Of a stretch of 64,000 nt of DNA, positions 1 through 8,579 are shown piece after piece (position 1 is the first letter of the stretch; the number at the start of each line of letters is the position of its first letter). The stretch is taken from the NCBI GenBank assembly GCA_022779365.1, contig JALFSI010000040.1, positions 121,056 to 185,055 on the forward strand, given 5' to 3'. Below the pieces are notes generated by a model, which was not told the DNA's origin, ran no database searches, and saw only the letters and a list, made by a program, of their open reading frames with translations. A program made the translations under genes and the position numbers. This DNA is from CAG-170 sp022779365. GTDB lineage: Bacteria > Bacillota > Clostridia > Oscillospirales > Oscillospiraceae.

Positions 1-576
1 GTCGCCTGGGCGAACGGCTGGGACTGGATGCCCGCGTTCCGGCGCTGGGGCGTGGCGGAGCAGGGCTTCTGGCGCGGCTGGTTCACGCTGCCGCGCGTGG
101 TGACGGCGGGCGCGGACGGTCTGCCGCGCTTTTCCCCGCATCCGCAATTGGAGGCGCTGCGGGAGCAGGCGTTCCGCTGCGAGCAGACAGCGCTGACCGC
201 GCCGTGGACGCTGCCGGATACGGCGGACACAGCGTGGGAGATCTTGATCGAGCTTCCGGCGCAGCAGGCAGGCACGCTGCGGCTTCAGGTCGGAGACTGC
301 TTTGCCATGGAGCTCGCGCCTTCGTCCCGGACGCTCCGCGCGTATGCCAAAGACACCGCCGAGCAGACCATGCACGATTGCGGCGCGCTGCAATTGCCGC
401 CGGACGCGCCGGTGCAGGTGCGGATCTATTTGGATCGGTGCTCCGCCGAAATTTTTGCGGACGGTCAGTGCCTGTCCGTGAACTTCTTTGACACAGCGCC
501 GCAGCGCCCTGTCAGCATTCTCCCGCACGACGGCGCGCCGCAGCTGCGGACGCTTCAGGCGTGGCAGCTCCGATAA
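1..576 (+). CDS. Glycoside hydrolase family 32 (sucrose/fructan hydrolase), 3' part only
   Basis: The frame is already open at the first base, so the start and catalytic N-terminal propeller lie outside the window. The 191 visible residues match the end of GH32 enzymes, which hydrolyse sucrose, sucrose-6-phosphate or fructans. WANGWDW is followed by a GFWRGWFTLPRVV stretch, the family's last propeller strands. A C-terminal beta-sandwich follows, with the YLDRCSAEIFADG segment that corresponds to the usual DRSSIEVFxNDG motif. No export signal can be judged because the N-terminus is missing. The gene ends at a strong bidirectional terminator. Substrate (sucrose-6-P versus levan/inulin) cannot be decided from this part. 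Confidence 0.85.
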   Translation, partial: VAWANGWDWMPAFRRWGVAEQGFWRGWFTLPRVVTAGADGLPRFSPHPQLEALREQAFRCEQTALTAPWTLPDTADTAWEILIELPAQQAGTLRLQVGDCFAMELAPSSRTLRAYAKDTAEQTMHDCGALQLPPDAPVQVRIYLDRCSAEIFADGQCLSVNFFDTAPQRPVSILPHDGAPQLRTLQAWQLR

Positions 577-582
577 ATATCA

Positions 583-631
583 AAAAAGCAGCACGGACGG
601 CGGAAAACTCCGCTGTCCGTGCTGCTTTTTC
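583..631. terminator. Bidirectional rho-independent terminator
   Basis: AGCAGCACGGAC and GTCCGTGCTGCT form a long stem. It has an A-run on the left and a T-run on the right, so it can end transcription from both converging genes. Confidence 0.85.
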
Positions 632-640
632 TGCGTTTTG

Positions 641-1690
641 TTACAAAAAGACCGTCCTGCCGGTGCGGCTGCTCTCATATGCGGCGTCGATGATGCGCTG
701 GTCACGCACGCACTCCATGGGGTCGATGAACGCCGTGCCTCCGTGCAGGACCGCCTCGCCGAAATCGCTGAGCGTCCGGGTGTACAGATTGCCGAACTGC
801 GCCGTCAGCTCCGTGCCCACGGCGTTGCCCGCGACCGGCTCGGCGTAGAAATCATCCTCACCCTCGCGCAGCGCCATCTCCCAGAGCGTGCCCTCGTCAA
901 GCTGCCCGATGATCTTGTCGCCGAGCAGACGCCCGCGCGTGCCGAACAGATTCACCGTCCACTTGCCCACGCTGTCGGGGATGTTGAAGTTCGTAAATAC
1001 GGTGCACTGCGCGCCGTTTCTCATCCGCATGAGCACGGTGGAGGAATCCTCCACGCCGTAGCCCTCGGGCGGGAAGGAGATGCGCTCGTTCATCGCCGTG
1101 ACCGCCGTGACCTCCTGCCCCGTCACATAGCGCAGCAGATCGATCAGGTGGATGCCCATGTCCATGAGCGGGCCGCCGCCCGCGCGCGCCGGATCGGTGA
1201 GCCAGCACGCGTTCGGCATCCAGCACGAAAAGCGCGCGTCAGCGGAGACGACCTGGCCGATCTCCCCGGCAGCGACCGCCTCGCGGATGCGGTTAATGTG
1301 CGCGCCGTGGCGCATCATCAGATCGACCGACAGCAAAACGCCCTTTTCCCGGCAGTATTCCACAGTGCGCAGCGCGTCGTCGGCGTTCAGTCCAAGCGGC
1401 TTTTCGCACAGGACGTGCTTGCCGTGATCCGCGGCAAGCCGCGTCAGCTCCGAATGCGTAAAGACGGGCGTAGCGATGTACACCGCGTCCAGCTCGTCAT
1501 TTTTGAGCAGTTGCTCCGCGGAATCATACGCCCGCTCCGCGCCGAACTGCTCCTGCACCGCCTGCGCGGACGCGAGGTCACGTGCCATCACCGATACGAG
1601 CTGCGCGTTTTCCGTCAGCAGCATTCCCGGGATGGTGCGCGTGCGCGCGATCCCGCCGCAGCCGATCACGCCCCAGCGAACCTTTCTCAT
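641..1690 (-). CDS. Gfo/Idh/MocA family NAD(P)-dependent oxidoreductase
   Basis: A 349-residue cytoplasmic dehydrogenase of the glucose-fructose oxidoreductase/inositol dehydrogenase family, which oxidises or reduces sugars and polyols with NAD(P). The Rossmann fold starts at once, with GCGGIA at residues 10-15. The conserved CEKP with Lys97 follows, then a DMGIHLID segment (177-184) carrying the catalytic-type His181. The length is typical. A purine-rich ribosome site (AAGGAGAAACG) precedes the ATG. It converges on the GH32 gene and may serve carbohydrate use with it, but family members vary so widely that no substrate can be named. Confidence 0.88.
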   Translation of the reverse strand: MRKVRWGVIGCGGIARTRTIPGMLLTENAQLVSVMARDLASAQAVQEQFGAERAYDSAEQLLKNDELDAVYIATPVFTHSELTRLAADHGKHVLCEKPLGLNADDALRTVEYCREKGVLLSVDLMMRHGAHINRIREAVAAGEIGQVVSADARFSCWMPNACWLTDPARAGGGPLMDMGIHLIDLLRYVTGQEVTAVTAMNERISFPPEGYGVEDSSTVLMRMRNGAQCTVFTNFNIPDSVGKWTVNLFGTRGRLLGDKIIGQLDEGTLWEMALREGEDDFYAEPVAGNAVGTELTAQFGNLYTRTLSDFGEAVLHGGTAFIDPMECVRDQRIIDAAYESSRTGRTVFL

Positions 1691-1766
1691 ACTCGTTTCT
1701 CCTTATGTAAATATAGATTTCCAAACAATGGCGGCGCCACATTCCTTTGCGGGAGCGGCGCTGACG

Positions 1767-2642
1767 TTACCTGTTATGCTTTTTCCAGATCTTCGGCTGG
1801 TACTGCATATTGGTCACATTATAGACCGTGATGAACGCCTTCGGGTCTGTCCGTCCGATGAAATTCATCAGCTTCTGGTACTCGCTTTTATCGACGATGG
1901 TGATGATCTCATTGTGCTTTTCAAAATTGAATGCACCGATCGCTTCGTAGATGGTCGCGCCGCTGTGCAGGTCATTGACGATGAACTGGCGCAGCTCCTC
2001 TTCTTTCTTGGTGATGATGCAGACGCGGCGCTTTTTGTTGTTGTCAAAGATGAAATGGTCCAGAATGATGCCGTTAAAGTATGTGCCGAGAACGCTCAGG
2101 ACGACCGTTTTCTTGTCATAGACGAGCGCCGCGGACAGCGCCACACACATCCCCGCCAGCGACATCGCCTTGCCGAGGTCGATGCGCAGATATTTGTTCA
2201 GGATCTTCGCCACGATGTCCAGCCCGCCGGACGAGGCATTGCGGTTAAAGAGGATGCTCAGACCGATGCTGACCACCAGAATGTAGCACAGCACGTCCAG
2301 CTCCTAACTGCAGGTGATGGACTCAAAATTCGGGAACAGCAGCTCAAACAGCCCCAGCAGCAGCGGCAGCAGGATGCTGGTATAGACGGTCTTTGCGCCA
2401 AATTCTTTTCCGCAGGTCAGAAAACCGATGATGAGCAGCACGACGTTCAGGATCATCGTGATCGCCGACAGCGGCAGCGGGATAAAGTTGGACAGCACGA
2501 TGCCTAACCCTGAAATGCTGCTGATGGATGTATGGCTCGGCACGAGGAAAAAGAAGATCGCCGCCGCGATGATCGTCACCGCTACGGTCAGAATGATGAT
2601 CTCTTTGATAAGGTCTGTGTAATGCAGCTTCTGCGTTTGCAT
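1767..2642 (-). pseudogene. YitT family membrane protein interrupted by an in-frame TAG
   Basis: Two open segments lie in the same frame and join into one normal-length YitT protein of about 290 residues. The first 112 residues hold three to four hydrophobic helices (YitT membrane domain). A single TAG codon at 2304-2306 follows, and translation then continues ELDVLCYILVVSIGLSILFN with the rest of the membrane domain and a C-terminal DUF2179 domain (RRVCIITKKEEELRQFI onward). The start follows GGAGGCGCATCC. A CAG-to-TAG change would explain the break, with no indel. Family function is poorly defined (putative transporters). Either the gene is recently inactivated, the stop is suppressed, or it is a sequencing error. 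Downstream restart at the ATG at 2294 would lack the first helices. Confidence 0.82.
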
Positions 2643-2816
2643 GGATGCGCCTCCGAGGTTTGATTCGCGCCCATCATAGCACATTTTTGCGCCGGTTACA
2701 ATGCGGCAGAATGCGCGCGGTGCGCATTTTTGTTTTGCAGACCTGACTTTCATGATGTGTCTGTGCGGCGAACACGAACGCCCGGTTTTGTGCCGCGCAG
2801 GGCGGGGGAACAGGGC

Positions 2817-2845
2817 GTATACTGGGCTGTTTGCGGGCATAGGAT
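2817..2845 (+). promoter_or_regulatory. Possible sigma-E-type promoter for spoIIID
   Basis: GTATACT is followed 14 bases later by CATAGGAT, resembling the sigma-E pattern (xATAxT, 13-15 bp, CATAxxxT). In Bacillus subtilis spoIIID is transcribed by sigma-E. The match is only partial. Confidence 0.3.
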
Positions 2846-2876
2846 GTTGTAGCATACACAGCTTGGAGGTGCCCAC

Positions 2877-3125
2877 ATGAAAGAAGATCTCGAGACACGA
2901 GCGCAGGAGCTTGCTGTGTACATCATCGAACACCGCACCACCATCCGTGACGCGGCGAAGCATTTCGGCGTTTCCAAATCGACCGTGCACAAGGACCTGT
3001 CGGAGCGGCTTTTGCAGTGTAACCGCTCTTTGTATGTTCAGGTCAAGGAAATACTCGACCGCAATAAGGCGGAGCGCCACATCCGCGGCGGCATCGCCAC
3101 CCGGAGAAAATACAAGGGACTGTAA
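2877..3125 (+). CDS. spoIIID: Sporulation transcriptional regulator SpoIIID
   Basis: An 82-residue DNA-binding protein that in endospore formers switches mother-cell gene expression after engulfment, activating or repressing sigma-E regulon genes. The helix-turn-helix is clear at residues 22-42 (TIRDAAKHFGVSKSTVHKDL). The basic C-terminal tail (RHIRGGIATRRKYKGL) is characteristic of SpoIIID. The length matches the family (about 80-95). A good ribosome site (TTGGAGGTG) precedes the ATG. It is monocistronic, with its own terminator. Its presence shows that the organism is a spore former or descends from one. Confidence 0.96.
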   Translation: MKEDLETRAQELAVYIIEHRTTIRDAAKHFGVSKSTVHKDLSERLLQCNRSLYVQVKEILDRNKAERHIRGGIATRRKYKGL

Positions 3126-3145
3126 GTAACCGCTGTATCAAACAA

Positions 3146-3176
3146 CGCCCCGGCGGAACGCTCCGCCGGGGCAAAA
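3146..3176 (+). terminator. Terminator after spoIIID
   Basis: GCCCCGGCGGA and TCCGCCGGGGC form an 11-bp GC stem followed by AAAATTAT. The downstream T-run is weak. Confidence 0.6.
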
Positions 3177-3272
3177 TTATGCCTTCGCGGCGCATCCGGC
3201 ACTGAAAGTCTGCGCTGTTCAGCGAATTGTCTAAAAATTTGTCAGCTTAGAAAAATTTTTTTAAGAAACCCG

Positions 3273-3301
3273 TTGATTCTTTGTGCAGAAAGGTATATAC
3301 T
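3273..3301 (+). promoter_or_regulatory. Promoter of serC-serA
   Basis: TTGATT, a 17-bp spacer and TATACT form a near-consensus housekeeping promoter. It lies about 70 bases before the serC start, in an A/T-rich stretch. No T-box or riboswitch fold was recognised in the leader. Confidence 0.7.
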
Positions 3302-3371
3302 GGACTTGGCAGAAAACTGCTTCTGGAGTTTTAAGAACAAAAGAATTACTGTGTTTGGGAGGCAAAGTTGT

Positions 3372-4460
3372 ATGAAATATGGTCGTACCTTCAACTTTTC
3401 CGCGGGCCCTGCCATGATGCCGGAGCCTGTTCTGGAGGAGATCCGTGATGAAATGATGAACTACCGCGGCAGTGGTATGTGCGTCATGGAAATGTCCCAC
3501 CGCTCCAAGGTGTTCCAGCAGATCATCGACGAGGCGGAGCAGGATCTGCGCGATCTGATGGGCATTCCCGATAATTACAAGGTCCTGTTCATTCAGGGCG
3601 GCGCGACGCTCCAGTTCTCCATGATCCCGATGAACCTGATGAAGAACGGCAAGGCCGTTTACATCGAGACCGGCGCATGGTCCAAGAAGGCGATCAAGGA
3701 AGCGCAGAAGGTCGGCGAGGTCATTGTCGCTGCGTCCTCCAAGGATAAGAACTACAGCTACATCCCCGATTGCTCCGATCTGGACATCCCCGAGGATACC
3801 GACTATGTCTACATTTGCGAAAACGAGACCATCCACGGCGTGACGTGGCAGAAGCTGCCGAACACCAAGGGGCATGTGCTCGTGTCCGACCAGTCGTCCA
3901 TGTTCCTCTCCCAGCCGTGCAACGTGTCCGATTACGGCATGATCTACGCGGGCGTGCAGAAGAACGTCGGTCCTGCCGGTATGGTGGTCGTCATCATCCG
4001 CGAGGATCTCATCCGCGACGATCTGGAGAACCTCCCCATCTACATGCAGTATAAGACCCACGCCGACGCCGGTTCGATGTACAACACGCCGAACTGCTGG
4101 GCGATCTATTGCTGCGGCAAGGTCTTTAAGTACCTGAAGTCCATCGGCGGTCTGGAAGAGATGCACAAGCGCAACATCGACAAGGCGCAGGTCATGTATG
4201 ACTTCCTCGACAGCTCCAAGATGTTCACCGGCACGGTCGAAAAGAGCGTGCGCAGCCTGATGAACATCCCGTTCGTCACCGAGTCCAAGGAGCTGGACGC
4301 CGAGGTCGTCGCCGCGACGAAGGCTGCGGGCTTTGATAACCTCAAGGGTCACAAGTCCGTGGGCGGTCTGCGTGCGTCCATCTACAACGCCATGCCGAAG
4401 GAAGGCGTGGAGGCGCTGGTCGATTTCCTGCGCAAGTTCGAGCAGAATTACGGCAGATAA
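3372..4460 (+). CDS. serC: Phosphoserine aminotransferase
   Basis: A pyridoxal-phosphate enzyme that converts 3-phosphohydroxypyruvate and glutamate to phosphoserine and 2-oxoglutarate, the second step of serine synthesis. The 362 residues begin with the family hallmark FNFSAGPAMMPEPVLEE. SHRSKVF follows, then QGGATLQFSMIPMNL, and the PLP lysine Lys197 sits in YAGVQKNVGPAG. The internal ATG is chosen because GGGAGG lies just upstream and it begins the conserved N-terminus; the open frame runs further upstream without conserved sequence. serA lies 101 bases downstream, so the two probably form one transcription unit. Confidence 0.96.
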   Translation: MKYGRTFNFSAGPAMMPEPVLEEIRDEMMNYRGSGMCVMEMSHRSKVFQQIIDEAEQDLRDLMGIPDNYKVLFIQGGATLQFSMIPMNLMKNGKAVYIETGAWSKKAIKEAQKVGEVIVAASSKDKNYSYIPDCSDLDIPEDTDYVYICENETIHGVTWQKLPNTKGHVLVSDQSSMFLSQPCNVSDYGMIYAGVQKNVGPAGMVVVIIREDLIRDDLENLPIYMQYKTHADAGSMYNTPNCWAIYCCGKVFKYLKSIGGLEEMHKRNIDKAQVMYDFLDSSKMFTGTVEKSVRSLMNIPFVTESKELDAEVVAATKAAGFDNLKGHKSVGGLRASIYNAMPKEGVEALVDFLRKFEQNYGR

Positions 4461-4471
4461 GCAAATTAACG

Positions 4472-4500
4472 AGGCGCGGCATATCTGTCGCGCCTTGTTT
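4472..4500 (+). terminator. Weak hairpin between serC and serA
   Basis: AGGCGCG and CGCGCCT pair around a 10-base loop, followed by TGTTT. It may lower readthrough or stabilise the serC message rather than end transcription fully. Confidence 0.4.
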
Positions 4501-4561
4501 CCGCGCTGCCGGATACGGCGGCAGACGAATTTTACACATAATAAGATAAGGAGAGTTTATC

Positions 4562-5473
4562 ATGCGTATTCTTGTTACCGACGGTATGGACAAGTCCGCC
4601 ATGCAGACCCTGCGCGATCAGGGGCATGAGGTCGTGGAGCAGTTCTACGCCCCCGAAGAGCTGGGCACTGCGCTGCGCGAGTTTGACGCGGTCGTCGTCC
4701 GCTCCAAGACCAAGGTCCGTCAGAACCACATTGACGAGGCAAAGGGCGGTAAGCTCAAGCTCATCATCCGCGGCGGCGTCGGCGTTGACAACATCGACGT
4801 GAAGTATGCCGAGTCCTGCGGTATCACCGTGAAGAACACCCCGCGCGCCTCCTCGCAGTCCGTTGCCGAGCTGGCGATGGCGCATATGTTCTCCTGTGCG
4901 CGCTATATTTCCATTGCGGGCAGCACCATGCGTGAGGACAAGTGGGAAAAGAAAGCCTACGGCAAGGGCATCGAGCTGCAGGGCAAGACGCTGGGCATCG
5001 TCGGCTTCGGCCGCATCGGTCAGCATCTGGGCGTGATGGCGAAGGCGATCGGCATGAACGTCATCGCGTTCGACATCTTCCACATCCCCGGCATCGAGGA
5101 GCAGCTTGGCATTCCGTACGTTGAGATGGACGAGCTGCTGGCGAAGTCCGACTTCATCTCCGTGCATGCGCCTGCTGTGGACGGCGGCGCGCTCATCAAT
5201 GCCGAGCGCATTGCCAAGATGAAGGACGGCGTGGTCATCATCAACACCTCCCGCGGCACGAACGTGGACGAGGCGGCTCTGCTGGACGCGCTCAACAGCG
5301 GCAAGGTCCGCAGCGCGGGTCTGGACGTGTACGCGGACGAGCCCGCTTCCAACAAGGCGCTCTACAGCCATCCGATGGTCTCCTGCACGCCGCACATCGG
5401 CGCAGCCACCGTGGAGGCACAGAAACGCATCGGCACGGAAATTGTGGACATTATCAACAATTTTAGTTGTTAA
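4562..5473 (+). CDS. serA: D-3-phosphoglycerate dehydrogenase (short form)
   Basis: A D-isomer 2-hydroxyacid dehydrogenase that oxidises 3-phosphoglycerate to 3-phosphohydroxypyruvate with NAD, the first step of serine synthesis. GGVGVDNIDV (71-80) precedes the nucleotide-binding fold with GFGRIGQ at 148-154. NTSRGTNVDE and a catalytic-type His in PHIGAAT follow near the end. At 303 residues it lacks the C-terminal ACT domain and the extra domain of long SerA forms, so the usual serine feedback site is absent. AAGGAGAG precedes the ATG. Location behind serC supports the phosphoglycerate role over other hydroxyacid substrates. Confidence 0.92.
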   Translation: MRILVTDGMDKSAMQTLRDQGHEVVEQFYAPEELGTALREFDAVVVRSKTKVRQNHIDEAKGGKLKLIIRGGVGVDNIDVKYAESCGITVKNTPRASSQSVAELAMAHMFSCARYISIAGSTMREDKWEKKAYGKGIELQGKTLGIVGFGRIGQHLGVMAKAIGMNVIAFDIFHIPGIEEQLGIPYVEMDELLAKSDFISVHAPAVDGGALINAERIAKMKDGVVIINTSRGTNVDEAALLDALNSGKVRSAGLDVYADEPASNKALYSHPMVSCTPHIGAATVEAQKRIGTEIVDIINNFSC

Positions 5474-5502
5474 AATTTGTGCGCAGCAGACAGTCACGAG
5501 GA

Positions 5503-5531
5503 TTGAATTTTCCCGAAAGCTGCTGTATGAT
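5503..5531 (+). promoter_or_regulatory. Promoter of gdhA
   Basis: TTGAAT, 17 bp and TATGAT form a near-consensus promoter 65 bases before the gdhA start. Confidence 0.7.
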
Positions 5532-5596
5532 TGTTCTGTACGGAAAGGGAAAGCCGTACAGATCGTTAAGGTGTATTTTTTAGGAGGAACGAAAAC

Positions 5597-6946
5597 ATGA
5601 ATGCGTATGTTGCAAGCGTTATCGATTATGTAAAGAAAACGCACGCGAGCCAGCCGGAGTTCGTCCAGACCGTCGAGGAGGTTTTCACCTCCATTTCGCC
5701 GATCATGGATGCACATCCCGAATATGAGAAGGTCGACCTGCTCAAGCGCATGGTCGAGCCGGAGCGTATGTTCACCTTCCGCGTCTGCTGGATGGACGAC
5801 AAGGGCGAATATCACACCAACCGTGGCTGGCGCTGCCAGTTCAACGGCGCGATCGGTCCGTACAAGGGCGGTCTGCGTTTCCAGAAGAACGTTTATGAAG
5901 GCATCATCAAGTTCCTCGGCTTTGAGCAGACCTTCAAAAACTCCCTGACGGGTCTGCCCATGGGCGGCGCGAAGGGCGGCTCTGACTTCGATCCCGCCGG
6001 CAAGTCCGACGCGGAGGTCATGCGCTTCTGCCAGAGCTTCATGACGGCTCTGTACCGCTACATCGGACCGGACATCGACGTTCCCGCGGGCGATATGGGC
6101 GTTGGCGGCCGTGAGATCGGCTACCTGTACGGTCAGTACCGCCGCCTGAAGGGCGTGTGGGAGAACGGCGTTCTCACCGGCAAGGGCATGAGCTTCGGCG
6201 GCTCTCTGATCCGTCCCGAAGCCACCGGCTACGGTGCTGTGTACTATCTGCAGGAGGTCCTGAAGCACGAGAACGACACCATCGAGGGCAAGCGCATTGC
6301 CATCTCCGGCTACGGCAACGTGGGCTGGGGCATCATGAAGAAGGCTGCCGAGCTGGGCGCGAAGGTCACCTACTTTGCCGGTCCTGACGGCTACATCCAT
6401 GACCCGGACGGCGTTACGGGTGAAAAGCTCAACTACATCCTCGAGATGCGCGCGAAGGACCCGATGCACTGCAAGCCCTATGCCGACAAGTACGGCGTGG
6501 AGTTCGTCGCAGGCGAGAAGTGCTGGGGCGTGAAGGACGTGGACATCTATATGCCCGCCGCTACCCAGAACGACGTCAAGATGGAGTCTGCCCAGAAGAT
6601 CGCGGCTTCCGGCGTGAAGTACTACATCGAGGTCGCCAATATGCCCACCACGAACGACGCTCTGAACTTCCTGCGTGAGCAGAAGCACATGGTCGTCGCG
6701 CCCTCCAAGGCTGTCAACGCCGGCGGCGTCGGCGTTTCGGGCCTCGAAATGAGCCAGAACTCCGAGCGTCTGGTCTGGACGGCGGAAGAGGTGGACGCAC
6801 AGCTCCACAAGATGATGGTCAACATCCACAAGGTCTCGGCAGAGGCTGCCGAGGAGTACGGTCTGGGCTACGATCTGGTCGCCGGCGCGAACATCGCGGG
6901 CTTCAAGAAGGTCGCCGAGGCGATGTACCAGCAGGGTATGTTCTAA
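5597..6946 (+). CDS. gdhA: NADP-type glutamate dehydrogenase
   Basis: A 449-residue hexameric-type glutamate dehydrogenase that interconverts 2-oxoglutarate plus ammonia and glutamate. GPYKGGLRF is followed by PMGGAKGGSDFDP with catalytic Lys126. PAGDMGVGGREIGYL follows, then a Rossmann motif SGYGNVGWG near residue 240. The length and N-terminal layout match the biosynthetic, NADP-preferring subfamily. AGGAGG lies close to the ATG. It has its own promoter and a strong terminator, so it is monocistronic. It supplies the glutamate used by the neighbouring SerC reaction. Cofactor preference is inferred from subfamily similarity. Confidence 0.95.
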   Translation: MNAYVASVIDYVKKTHASQPEFVQTVEEVFTSISPIMDAHPEYEKVDLLKRMVEPERMFTFRVCWMDDKGEYHTNRGWRCQFNGAIGPYKGGLRFQKNVYEGIIKFLGFEQTFKNSLTGLPMGGAKGGSDFDPAGKSDAEVMRFCQSFMTALYRYIGPDIDVPAGDMGVGGREIGYLYGQYRRLKGVWENGVLTGKGMSFGGSLIRPEATGYGAVYYLQEVLKHENDTIEGKRIAISGYGNVGWGIMKKAAELGAKVTYFAGPDGYIHDPDGVTGEKLNYILEMRAKDPMHCKPYADKYGVEFVAGEKCWGVKDVDIYMPAATQNDVKMESAQKIAASGVKYYIEVANMPTTNDALNFLREQKHMVVAPSKAVNAGGVGVSGLEMSQNSERLVWTAEEVDAQLHKMMVNIHKVSAEAAEEYGLGYDLVAGANIAGFKKVAEAMYQQGMF

Positions 6947-6962
6947 TTTCAAAGCAGTACAG

Positions 6963-6997
6963 AAAATACGCGAAGGCGAATGCCTTCGCGTATTTTT
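6963..6997 (+). terminator. Terminator after gdhA
   Basis: AAATACGCGAAGGC and GCCTTCGCGTATTT form a perfect 14-bp stem followed by TT. Confidence 0.85.
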
Positions 6998-7027
6998 CAA
7001 AACAGACCCTGCACGGGGAGGGCGGAT

Positions 7028-8449
7028 ATGAAACGAAGAATTGCGGCGGCCCTGCTTCTTTTGCTGCTGCTTTTGACCGGCTGCGCGGCGGAGTCGGCTG
7101 CGCCGGTGGAGCGGGGGGACGGTGCGTTCGCCGCCGCGCAGACACCGGCGTCAATGGAGCGTGTGGAGGCTGCGGCGAATGGCACGGAGGAGTCTGCGCC
7201 TGCGCCTGTGCGCGCGCCGGTGATCGACGAGGCGAGCGGCAAAACGGTGCTGACGCTGGCGGGCGTGCGGATGCAGGCATATGGCTGGGACGCGCTTGCA
7301 AAGCAGTTTAACGCGCAGAGCGCGGATTACATCGTGGAGCTGCGCGACTATTTTACCGGCGAACTGGTAGAGGGCGGCAGCGTGCCGAGCGAGGAGGAGA
7401 TGGACCGCTACCGCGCCGATCTTCAGGACGCAAAAACGCGCCTGCATACGGACATCATCGCCGGAAATGCGCCGGATATGCTCGTGTTTGACGCGCTCTC
7501 ACCGCTGCCGTATCTCGGCAAGGGGCTTCTGCTCGACCTCGACCCGTATCTGACGGCGGATGCGGACATTTCGCCGGAGGACATTCTGGGCTGGGACGCG
7601 CTGCACGAGTACGGCGGGCTGTATGTGCTGGCGCGGCAGTTCGTGGTGGAGACGCTCATGTGCTCGCAGGACTTTTATGCTGCGCACAAGGGCTGGACGG
7701 CGGCGGACTATCTGGAGATCGAACGCGGGCTGCGCAGCGATCAGCAGATGATCTATTATATGTCGCCGGAGGAATTTCTGGAGCAGATGGGCTGCGGGTA
7801 TCTGGCAAAGGCGCTCGATCTGGACGCGGGGACGTGCGATTTTGACAACGCCGAATTTATCGGCATTTTGGACGGCGCGCTGGAATGCGGGCAGTATGAG
7901 GCGCTGGACTACGCCGGGAAGCCTGCCGCCCGGCGGCTGGAGGATGGCGAGCTGATGTGCTGCGCGACGTGGCTGGACGCGCCCGATAGCGTGACGTTTG
8001 ATCGCATACAGGGTGGCAAAACGCTCGCGTACATCGGCTACCCGACGGCGGACGGGAGCTGCGGCTCGGTGATGCGGCTGTACGGCGACATTGGTGCGTT
8101 TGCAGCCACGGCAAGTCCGGCGGGGTGCTGGGAATTTATCCAATATGCCGTACAAAACGGCGCGGACGCGGCGTATTACGGCTCGCCGGTCTACGCGCCG
8201 CTCATGCTTGAGCGGGTCGCGCAGAAAAACGAGAACGGTGGACAGTACACGACGGCGACGGAGGAGGACGTGCAGGCGTACATCAACGCCGCGCAGGCGT
8301 GCCGCGTGATGGGCTACCGCGACGAGAGCGTGATGGACATCCTGCGGGACGAGTGCGCCCCGATGCTGACCGGCGAGGTCACGCCGGAACAGGCGGCGAA
8401 GAATATTCAGGCGAGAGTGAGCCTATACATGGCGGAGCAGTATGGATAG
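7028..8449 (+). CDS. Extracellular solute-binding lipoprotein (ABC family 1-like), orphan
   Basis: A 473-residue exported lipoprotein. The signal peptide is a KRR cluster, a run of leucines and an LTGC lipobox with Cys19. A low-complexity linker rich in Ala/Pro/Ser follows. The mature part then resembles sugar-type binding proteins (AYGWDALAKQFNAQ, then GNAPDMLVFD, LLDLDPYL). The internal ATG is chosen because GGGGAGGGCGG precedes it and the signal peptide starts there. No permease or ATPase gene lies beside it, so it either works with a transporter encoded elsewhere or has another binding role. The ligand is unknown. Confidence 0.75.
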   Translation: MKRRIAAALLLLLLLLTGCAAESAAPVERGDGAFAAAQTPASMERVEAAANGTEESAPAPVRAPVIDEASGKTVLTLAGVRMQAYGWDALAKQFNAQSADYIVELRDYFTGELVEGGSVPSEEEMDRYRADLQDAKTRLHTDIIAGNAPDMLVFDALSPLPYLGKGLLLDLDPYLTADADISPEDILGWDALHEYGGLYVLARQFVVETLMCSQDFYAAHKGWTAADYLEIERGLRSDQQMIYYMSPEEFLEQMGCGYLAKALDLDAGTCDFDNAEFIGILDGALECGQYEALDYAGKPAARRLEDGELMCCATWLDAPDSVTFDRIQGGKTLAYIGYPTADGSCGSVMRLYGDIGAFAATASPAGCWEFIQYAVQNGADAAYYGSPVYAPLMLERVAQKNENGGQYTTATEEDVQAYINAAQACRVMGYRDESVMDILRDECAPMLTGEVTPEQAAKNIQARVSLYMAEQYG

Positions 8450-8453
8450 TTTT

Positions 8454-8535
8454 GCGTAGGGGCGGGGTAGAACCCCGCCCCTACGCATAATAATGTCTCC
8501 GTACATTATGTTACGACGCAACGTGCGGCTGCACA
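8454..8535. repeat. Short palindromic repeat, copy A (GGGGTAGAACCC family)
   Basis: GCGTAGGGGCGGGGT and its exact complement flank the loop AGA, a perfect 15-bp hairpin. A second small hairpin (ATAATG/CATTAT) and TTACGACGCAACGTG follow. The GGGGTAGAACCC core and the TTACGACGxAACGTG block recur at 22.7 kb. It starts five bases after the binding-protein stop codon. Confidence 0.7.
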
Positions 8536-8540
8536 AAAAA

Positions 8541-8576
8541 TACCCCCGCGGCGGATGCCGCGGGGGTACGCTTTAT
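8541..8576. terminator. Terminator between converging genes
   Basis: TACCCCCGCGGC and GCCGCGGGGGTA form a 12-bp stem with A-run upstream and T-rich sequence downstream. It lies between the binding protein (+) and the LOG gene (-). Confidence 0.75.
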
Positions 8577-8579
8577 TCT

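Noticed and set aside
2304..2306. Pyrrolysine or programmed readthrough at the YitT TAG
   Set aside because: No pyl genes are in the window, YitT proteins are not known to carry pyrrolysine, and no downstream structure was evident. A point mutation or base-call error is simpler.
3180..3371. T-box or riboswitch ahead of serC-serA
   Set aside because: No T-box sequence, specifier loop or terminator/antiterminator pair could be found. The leader from the predicted promoter is only about 65 bases.
4532..7000. Very long open frame (over 800 codons) on the minus strand across serA and gdhA
   Set aside because: It is antisense to two clearly conserved genes, has no recognisable domain, is Arg/His/Asp-rich and crosses both gene boundaries. 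It is a codon-bias shadow in GC-rich DNA.
7028..8449. Assigning the orphan binding protein to the DUF3798 ABC operon
   Set aside because: It is separated by the whole ATP synthase operon and two other genes, and that operon already has its own binding protein.
8454..8486. Hairpin after the solute-binding protein gene as an ordinary terminator only
   Set aside because: The core and the following block recur at 22.7 kb and no T-run follows. A separate standard terminator lies 55 bases further on.
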